Assembly: GCA_958450325.1 (NCBI GenBank)
Contig: OY288247.1
Coordinates: forward strand, 14,436,429-14,500,428
Length of the DNA: 64,000 nt
Source: Agrostemma githago
Lineage: Eukaryota; Streptophyta; Magnoliopsida; Caryophyllales; Caryophyllaceae
Direction of reading: 5' to 3'
Position numbers and translations under genes: made by a program. Shown here piece after piece: positions 56,219-64,000 of the stretch (position 1 is the stretch's first letter; each line of letters starts with the position of its first letter). The notes beneath the pieces are model-generated. The model worked only from the letters and a program-made list of their open reading frames with translations. It was not told the DNA's origin and ran no database searches.

Positions 56219-57800
56219 CAGTAGTTATACTCAGTTACTCCAACACATATACTCAGTTACTCTAACACATATACCCAGTTCCTCCAACACAAATACTCAG
56301 TTACTCCAACACATATACACAGTTACTCCAACACATATATTCAACTATTCCAACACATATACTCAATTACTCCAACACATATACTCAGTTACTCCAACAC
56401 ATATACTCAACTATTCCAACACATATACTCAGTTACTCTAACACATATACCCAGTTATTCCAACACAAATACTCAGTTACTCCAACACATATACTCAGTT
56501 ACTCCAACACATATACACAGTTACTCCAACACATATACTCAGTTACTCCAATACACATACTCAGTTACTCCAACACATACACTAAATTACTCCAACACAT
56601 ATATTCAACTATTCCAACACATATACTCAATTACTCCAACACATATACTCAGTTACTCCAACACATATACTCAACTATTCCAACACATATACCCAGTTAC
56701 TCCAACACATATACCCAGTTATTCCAACACAAATACTCAGTTACTCCAACACATATACTCAGTTACTCCAACACATATACTCAGTTACTCCAATACACAT
56801 ACTCAGTTACTCCAACACATACACTAAATTACTCCAACACATATATTCAACTATTCCAACACATATACTCAGTTACTCCAACACATATACTCAGTTACTC
56901 CAACACATATATTCAACTATTCCAACACATATACTCAGTTACTCCAACACATATATTCAACTATTCCAACACATATACTCAGTTACTCAAACACATATAC
57001 TCAGTTACTTCAACATATATATTCAACTATTCCAACACATATACTCAATTACTCCAACATATATACTCAGTTACTCCAACATATATATTCAACTATTCCA
57101 ATACATATACTCAGTTACTCCAACAAATATACTCAGTTACTCCAACACATATACTCAGTTACTCCAACACATATATTCAACTATTCCAACACATATACTC
57201 AGTTACTCCAACACATATATTCAACTATTCCAACACATATACTCAGTTACTCCAACACATATACTCAGTTACTTCAACATATATATTCAACTATTCCAAC
57301 ACATATACTCAGTTACTCCAACATATATACTCAGTTACTCCAACATATATATTCAACTATTCCAATACATATACTCAGTTACTCCAACAAATATACTCAG
57401 TTACTCCAACACATATACTCAGTTACTCCAACACATATACTCAGTTACTCCACTACACATACTCAGTTACTCCAACACATACACTAAATTACTCCAACAC
57501 ATATACTCAGTTACTCCAACACATATACACAGTTACTCCAACACATATACTCAGTTACTCCAATACACATACTCAGTTACTCCAACACATACACTAAATT
57601 ACTCCAACACATACAATAAATTACTCCAGCATATATACTCAGTTACTCCAACACATATATTCAGTTACTCCAACATATATACACAGTTACTCCAACACAT
57701 ATATTCAACTATTCCAACACATATATTCAATTATTCCAACACATATACTCAAGTACTCCAATTACTCCAACACATATATTCAACTATTCTAACATATATA
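56219..57800. repeat. 22-bp minisatellite, about 70 copies
   Basis: Unit ACTCAGTTACTCCAACACATAT with variants ATTCAACTATTCCAACACATAT and ACTAAATTACTCCAACACATAC. Higher-order blocks recur (for example the series around 56430-56600 again at 56690-56830 and 57490-57600). 22 is not a multiple of three, so reading frame rotates and no long protein is maintained. Confidence 0.95.
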
Positions 57801-58638
57801 TTCATATATTTTGCATTTCTAGGTTAAGCAATTCTGAATAGACGAAAGTTAAAGCAGCAAATCCCAATTCGAATGCAGTCAGCAACAAATCATCAATTCA
57901 AATACCGAAAATATCACCATTGATTATTTCTTCGATTTTGCATTTCTAAGTTAAGCAATTCTAAATCGACGAATTCGAATTCAGGCAGCAACAAATCATC
58001 AATCCGCAAAGCACCAATCTTTCAATCATTCAATCAATCAATCAATCAATGATGAACAAACATTAAAAAAAAAAACCTAATACGATTCATAATTAGAAAT
58101 TAGAAACGACAAATTAAGAAAAAAAAAAGAAACACATACATACATGAAACTGGAAGGAATTGCAGGAATTCGATTCGATTGATTCCGATAATGGTGATTG
58201 CAATTGATTAATTAATTTGATTAATTTGCGTTTCTGGAATCGCGGATTGTGTTTTTTTTTGTTGGGGGAAAAATGGAAAGAGGTGGGACGAGGTGTACGG
58301 TGAAAATTGAATTGAATTGAACGAAATGTATATGAATTGAACGAATTGTATACGAATTGAACGAATTTCGTATACATTGATCAAATTTTCGAGATTAGGA
58401 TGATAGGAAATTTGGGGGTTTTTTGGAGGAAATTTGGGGGGTTTTTGGGAGAAAATTTGATAGTAAACCTAGATAGAAGAGAGAGAAAGAGAGGAGAGAG
58501 AAAGAGAGGTGGGTTGTGAGTTTTTTTTTGGTTTTGTTATCTTCTGACAATTAATCTCAACCGTTGATCAAGATTAAGATCAACGTTCTAGATTGTTAGG
58601 GTGTTTACACCAAAATTGGTGTTTACACCAAATCCCAC

Positions 58639-60550
<1,912 letters not shown>

Positions 60551-60727
60551 TATATATATATCCCGAATCAAGTCATAATTACATTAGAAGCGCACACTAT
60601 CTCAAAAAAAGTAGCATTCACTTTGTAAACATAAAAAATAACCCCAAGTATATGCCAAGATGTGTAACCATTTTCATACTCCGTATATGGCAAGACATAT
60701 GTTTCAAAAAGAGTATTCACTTTGTAA

Positions 60728-60838
60728 TCAATCCTCCTCATCTTCTTCTTCTTTGTGCTTGAGAACAAACGTATTCCACGTCTCTCGTAGCTCATCGATC
60801 ATTTCTTGTGTATACGATTTCGGTACATCTTTAAAATA
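60728..60838 (-). pseudogene. Captured last exon of an unidentified gene
   Basis: After an acceptor-like TTGTGTTGTAG| on the minus strand, a 37-codon open stretch reads YFKDVPKSYTQEMIDELRET, WNTFVLKHKEEEDEED and stops. An acidic Lys/Glu/Asp tail right after a splice acceptor looks like a genuine terminal exon. I do not recognise the protein. It lies inside the CACTA element, in the same orientation as the other captured pieces. Confidence 0.4.
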
Positions 60839-61263
60839 CTACAACACAAAAAAAAAATCCACATTAGGTTCATACACTTGGAAAAGTAAAAACACTACTC
60901 CATTTGTACATATTTCAATAAATTACAAAGGTGAAAGAAAGGCAATAGACCAGTTCTCAATCAAAACTATACTCTTGGTCTTAAATAAATATCGGCCCTT
61001 GAACGACACGTTGGCCAAAATAAGTTCACTACGCGGAGATTCACACTATGTACAAATAATACAAGGCTCGCACTGAGACGAGACCCACTAAATACCCACT
61101 AACTCCCTTTCATTACTCCATCTCGACCTTCTTTCTTAACAATACAGACCAGATTATTCAAAATAACCCCGAAATCGAATAAAGCTAGCTCTTAACGATT
61201 TACTAATTCCAAGTAAGGACTTATCTAGAAAAATCAAATCATCATGGCTTTTCTCTGAAGAAG

Positions 61264-61414
61264 TTAGTCCAAGCACCATACCAGGCATTGACGGCCTTTA
61301 ACAACTAGAGGATTAAACTTCATCTGTGTGTTGTCCATATATGTTCTTGCCGACTCTGTACTGAAATCAACTTTGTTACTTGCACCATCAATTTGTCTAA
61401 GGACAGCCAGTTCT
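61264..61414 (-). pseudogene. Possible captured exon, unidentified
   Basis: A minus-strand acceptor TTATTTCTTTCAG| is followed by an open stretch of about 49 codons (ELAVLRQIDGASNKVDFSTE, SARTYMDNTQMKFNPLVVKG) ending at TAA 61264-61266. The composition is protein-like, not low complexity. Family not recognised; it could belong to the same donor gene as the exon at 60728. Confidence 0.35.
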
Positions 61415-61592
61415 CTGAAAGAAATAAGGAGTTAACTTCAGGATGACAAATTGATCAAAAGTAACTGTACCATTATTTTGAAGAAACATTCACTTACTAT
61501 AGACGAATTTACCACACAGGCCCACAGCTAGTCCACTCGACCCGTTTGAGAAGTCGAGATGCAGTTGCGTAAGTAATCAAAGTAAAACGTAC

Positions 61593-61778
61593 CAGTTTGC
61601 TAGACACACGAGGATACTTGATCATAGTTTGCTTAATCCTTTCCCTAACGATCTCAACATCCATCATAGTCTTGCAACCAACAACTGACATTATGCAGCA
61701 GTTAAACTCTGGCGTGTGAAACAAACGTGCCCCCGGACTCAGCAGCTCCACCTCTTCCTCACTCGTCTTCATCTCCAT
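61593..61778 (-). pseudogene. Captured first exon of a WSD-like wax ester synthase/diacylglycerol acyltransferase
   Basis: MEMKTSEEEVELLSPGARLF, HTPEFNCCIMSVVGCKT and IKQTMIKYPRVSSKL, then a splice donor |GTACGT at 61592-61591. The LSP-AR-F start, the GCKT stretch and the PRxSSKL exon end match the N-terminus of plant WSD1-type O-acyltransferases. Those enzymes esterify fatty alcohols or diacylglycerol in the ER and contain HHxxxDG further downstream. That catalytic motif and the rest of the gene are absent, so this is a fragment. Confidence 0.6.
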
Positions 61779-61799
61779 GCCCTCATTCCGCCGAATGTT

Positions 61800-62600
61800 G
61801 ATAGGCTTTAGCTAGTGGCCACCTGCCATCCTTTTCATAACTCAAATCTAAACTTTCGAGGGATATCTGACATTCCTGAACTCACACATGTATCAAAGCA
61901 ACAAAATACAACTGTACAAGCACAGAGAAAATGATCAAGGTATACCAATACTACAAGAAACTATAGACTTAGTTGTTTTTGCGTATCAGATAGTCCGTAA
62001 AATGAAATTTATATAAACTAAAATGCTTGCATAAAAAAACACGTGACAGATGCACTTATCTTAATCCCTAATTGTTTTATTTAAAGCAATAGTCTAATAC
62101 AGCATTGCGGCTTTACCTTAAACAAAAATGAAATGAAGAAAATGGCGATGGAGACAAGAAACTTTAAGGGGTAATAGAGAAACTATTGGATAGAAGAAAG
62201 AGCGATAAAACTGTTAACGAATCAAAACTTTCCGATGCATATCCAATATTTTTGGGTGATTTTTTATGAAGCAACAGATTATTATTAGTTCAAAGAATGT
62301 TTCAAAACTGGAATCGTGATTGTTATAAAGTTTTGGTACCCGTGAACAACACCGCTAGGGGAAAACGATTTCCCTGAAACATCACCCTCGGAATCACTTT
62401 GACGCCTTCTATTCTTCGTCTTTGATTCCACCATAACAGGGTTTCGCCTTTGATTCCACATACGAATAGTGTTTCCCCGTAAAATTGAAGTTGCAGTGAG
62501 ATTAGCGAGATATAGAAATGGGTGAGAATGAATTCAGGATTTAATTTGATTTAATTAGGGTTTTGGGGCACACATGTGATTGAACTTTTCTAAGAGCTAT
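61800..62600. other. CACTA interior, non-coding
   Basis: Intron-like AT-rich sequence between the two captured fragments. A block TACGAATAGTRTTTCCCCG occurs at about 62461-62479 and again at about 63181-63199, together with GATTTAATTAGGGTTTTG (62546 and 63219). It is a local duplication that probably reflects repeated capture of the same 5' region. Confidence 0.5.
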
Positions 62601-62667
62601 AATCACCAATAAAACGCCTAAAAGCTAATCAAACAGCTAGAAAAAACAATCAGACACCTAACTAATG

Positions 62668-63180
62668 AAAGTACCTTAAAGGAGGCCTTAAGGCGTTTCT
62701 CAGGATGCTTATTAAGAGGGAGAGCCTCATTGACCACAATCTTGGCAATAGCCTCATCAAGACCATGTGCCTCAATGACACTATCATCTCTATTCAAATT
62801 CTGAACAAGCACAATCTTGTCATACTCCTCCTCGTCCGCCATCCGGCTCTGCTTCTTCTTCGCCTCCTCGGCCGCCTTCGCAATTGCCATAACCTTCGCT
62901 TCCTTCCGCCTCCTCAGCTCGGCCTCGGTCACCTTCGTCGCCGGCGCAGCCACCCGCGCCGCCTTCTTGTCGGCGACCTTGGACTTGAGCGCCTTGTCGA
63001 TCTCGGCCTCCTCCAACTCCGCGAGTTGCCGAACCTCGGCCTTCTTGGCGGCCGTCTCGGCGCGTTTGGCCTCATCTTCCTCGCGCTTCTTAGCTGCCTT
63101 TGGCTGCTTGCCAGTATTGCTCCTCCTTGTCGCAGGTCTGTTTGTCGCGCTTCTCGGATTCGGATTCGGGATTTAATAGG
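62668..63180 (-). pseudogene. Captured fragment of a CCDC124/Lso2-like gene
   Basis: The minus-strand reading contains KEEQYWQAAKG, then in another phase KKREEDEAKRAETAAKKAEV, LAELEEAEIDKALKSKVADK, VTEAELRRRKEAK, EEYDKIVLVQNLNRDDSVIE, and LPLNKHPEKRLKASFK, followed by a GTACTT splice-donor-like site. This Lys/Glu/Ala coiled coil followed by RDDSxxE...KHPEKRLKASFK is the conserved body of coiled-coil domain protein 124, a ribosome-associated factor. There is at least one frame shift near 63090, the N-terminus is missing and the C-terminal exon (normally following ASFK) is absent. GC content is far above the surroundings, consistent with exon capture by the CACTA element. Confidence 0.7.
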
Positions 63181-63417
63181 TACGAATAGTATTTCCCCGC
63201 ATAAGAATGCCTTCAATTTGATTTAATTAGGGTTTTGAGGGATTTGAGATCAGTGGAGTGAGAGAGCGGGTTGATTGAAAATTAGAAAAAGGGAGATAGA
63301 AATAGAAATAGAAATAGGTGTAGGGAGCAGGAAATAGAAATGAAAAATAGAAAAAATGGTGAATTTGTGATATTGCTTATTGTACGAAAAAGAGAAAGAA
63401 ATTAAAAAAAAGAAAAA

Positions 63418-63660
63418 ATGGTTGGAAATCATTTATTTGAGAAATGGTGTCTTTGGTATAGGATTATATTATTAACAAATCATTTTTTGAAAAATGATGT
63501 CTTTGATATTAACTTGCATGGGTTAAGAGATCATTTGTCTAAAAATTGGTGTCTTTGTTGTTATATAAGAGACCACTTACTTAGGATAATTGATTTCTTT
63601 AACCAAAGAAACCGTTGATTATATTTAAATGGTTTCTTATTAATGATTTCTTTTGAGGTT
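63418..63660. repeat. Right subterminal repeats of the CACTA element
   Basis: Copies of AAAATGATGTCTTTG, GATCATTTGTCT, AATTGATTTCTTTAAC and AATGGTTTCTTATTAATGATTTC, the same motif family as at 50950-51270. Confidence 0.75.
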
Positions 63661-63675
63661 ATTCTAGTAGTGTAA

Positions 63676-64000
63676 AGGCTTGAAAAGCCATTTTGGATGT
63701 TTGCCTCTCCCACATCGGTGGTGGGAGGAGGTTACTCCTTGTTTTTATAGCCTTTGTTCTCCCCAGTTCTCAATTGTGTGATAAGTGGGTATTTTGTGGA
63801 GACTAGTGGATTGGGCCTTTACCTCACATGTGCGCGCGCTGACCCGACCGGATTCGGCTTGGGTTTGGGTGGGTGCGGGCTGTGCTCGATTTTCTCAATT
63901 TTGGGCCTTTTTTGTGTGTGTTGGGCTGTCTAGATTCATCTCCTTTGACAGTAAAAAATGACTGTTACAGAATATCCCTCATCGTTATTGCAGATCATGA
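63676..64000 (+). mobile_element. Probable LTR of a copia-like element (partial)
   Basis: Directly after the CACTA TSD comes AGGCTTGAAAAGCC, then TTTGCCTCTCCCACATCGGTG and GTTTTTATAGCCTTTG with a TTTTTATAG TATA-like box. CTCCCACATCGGT near the start of a TGTTGG-initiated repeat is typical of plant copia LTRs. The end is beyond the window, so the call is tentative. Confidence 0.4.

Noticed and set aside
56196..56441. Open frame inside the 22-bp minisatellite
   Set aside because: The unit length is not a multiple of three and stops appear as the frame rotates; it is a repeat artefact.
62705..63226. Plus-strand frames across the CCDC124-like fragment
   Set aside because: They are the antisense of a GC-rich coiled-coil coding sequence, giving artificial Leu/Arg-rich readings.

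Overview
The window is nuclear DNA of a flowering plant, most likely a eudicot. The evidence is spliced plant genes with GT-AG introns (HVA22-like, 40S ribosomal protein S9, PRE-type small bHLH), plant-lineage Ty3 retrotransposons, Stowaway-type MITEs, a CACTA transposon and a nuclear copy of plastid ndhD. The abundance of Ogre/Tat-like LTRs would fit Caryophyllales (for example Silene), but that is a guess and the species is not proven by anything seen here.

Layout. 1-24.5 kb is a retroelement nest. It holds the 3' end of one Ogre/Tat-like element (1-3012) inserted in a second (3018-5261), a complete non-autonomous gag-only element (5599-15297, TSD GTACC), a plus-strand solo LTR (16003-18297, TSD GGAGT), a minus-strand solo LTR (19385-21803, TSD GGGGG), two 5'-truncated RTE-like LINE tails, and a short plastid ndhD insertion. 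24.5-27.8 kb is a genic island with a five-exon HVA22-like gene. 27.8-43.35 kb is a three-layer nest: a 250-bp Stowaway MITE split by an Ogre/Tat-like solo LTR (TSD ACTTT), which is itself split by a 12.9-kb Athila-type element (TSD ATCCG). That element has a gag, a broken pol and an intact env-position third ORF. 43.4-50.9 kb is the main genic island, with RPS9 (3 exons) and a PRE-like bHLH gene (2 exons) plus MITEs. 50.9-63.7 kb is, by its ends, one CACTA transposon (CACTACTAGAA termini, TSD TAA). It has no visible transposase. It contains three consecutive TIR elements separated by (TA)n tracts, a large 22-bp minisatellite, and exon fragments of at least two host genes. The last 0.3 kb looks like the LTR-type sequence into which the CACTA element jumped.

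The three intact host genes are unrelated in function (ER membrane shaping, translation, growth signalling) and show no sign of co-regulation. The most unusual signals are these. First, short palindromes with a TCG-R-Y-CGA core are amplified in two unrelated retroelement families; in the Athila element they occur in both LTRs, across the gag-pol junction and downstream of pol. Second, there is a series of TIR elements of one architecture, each bounded by (TA)n microsatellites, stacked inside a gene-fragment-carrying CACTA element. All element boundaries with TSDs were read by eye from the sequence; no search or alignment program was run.
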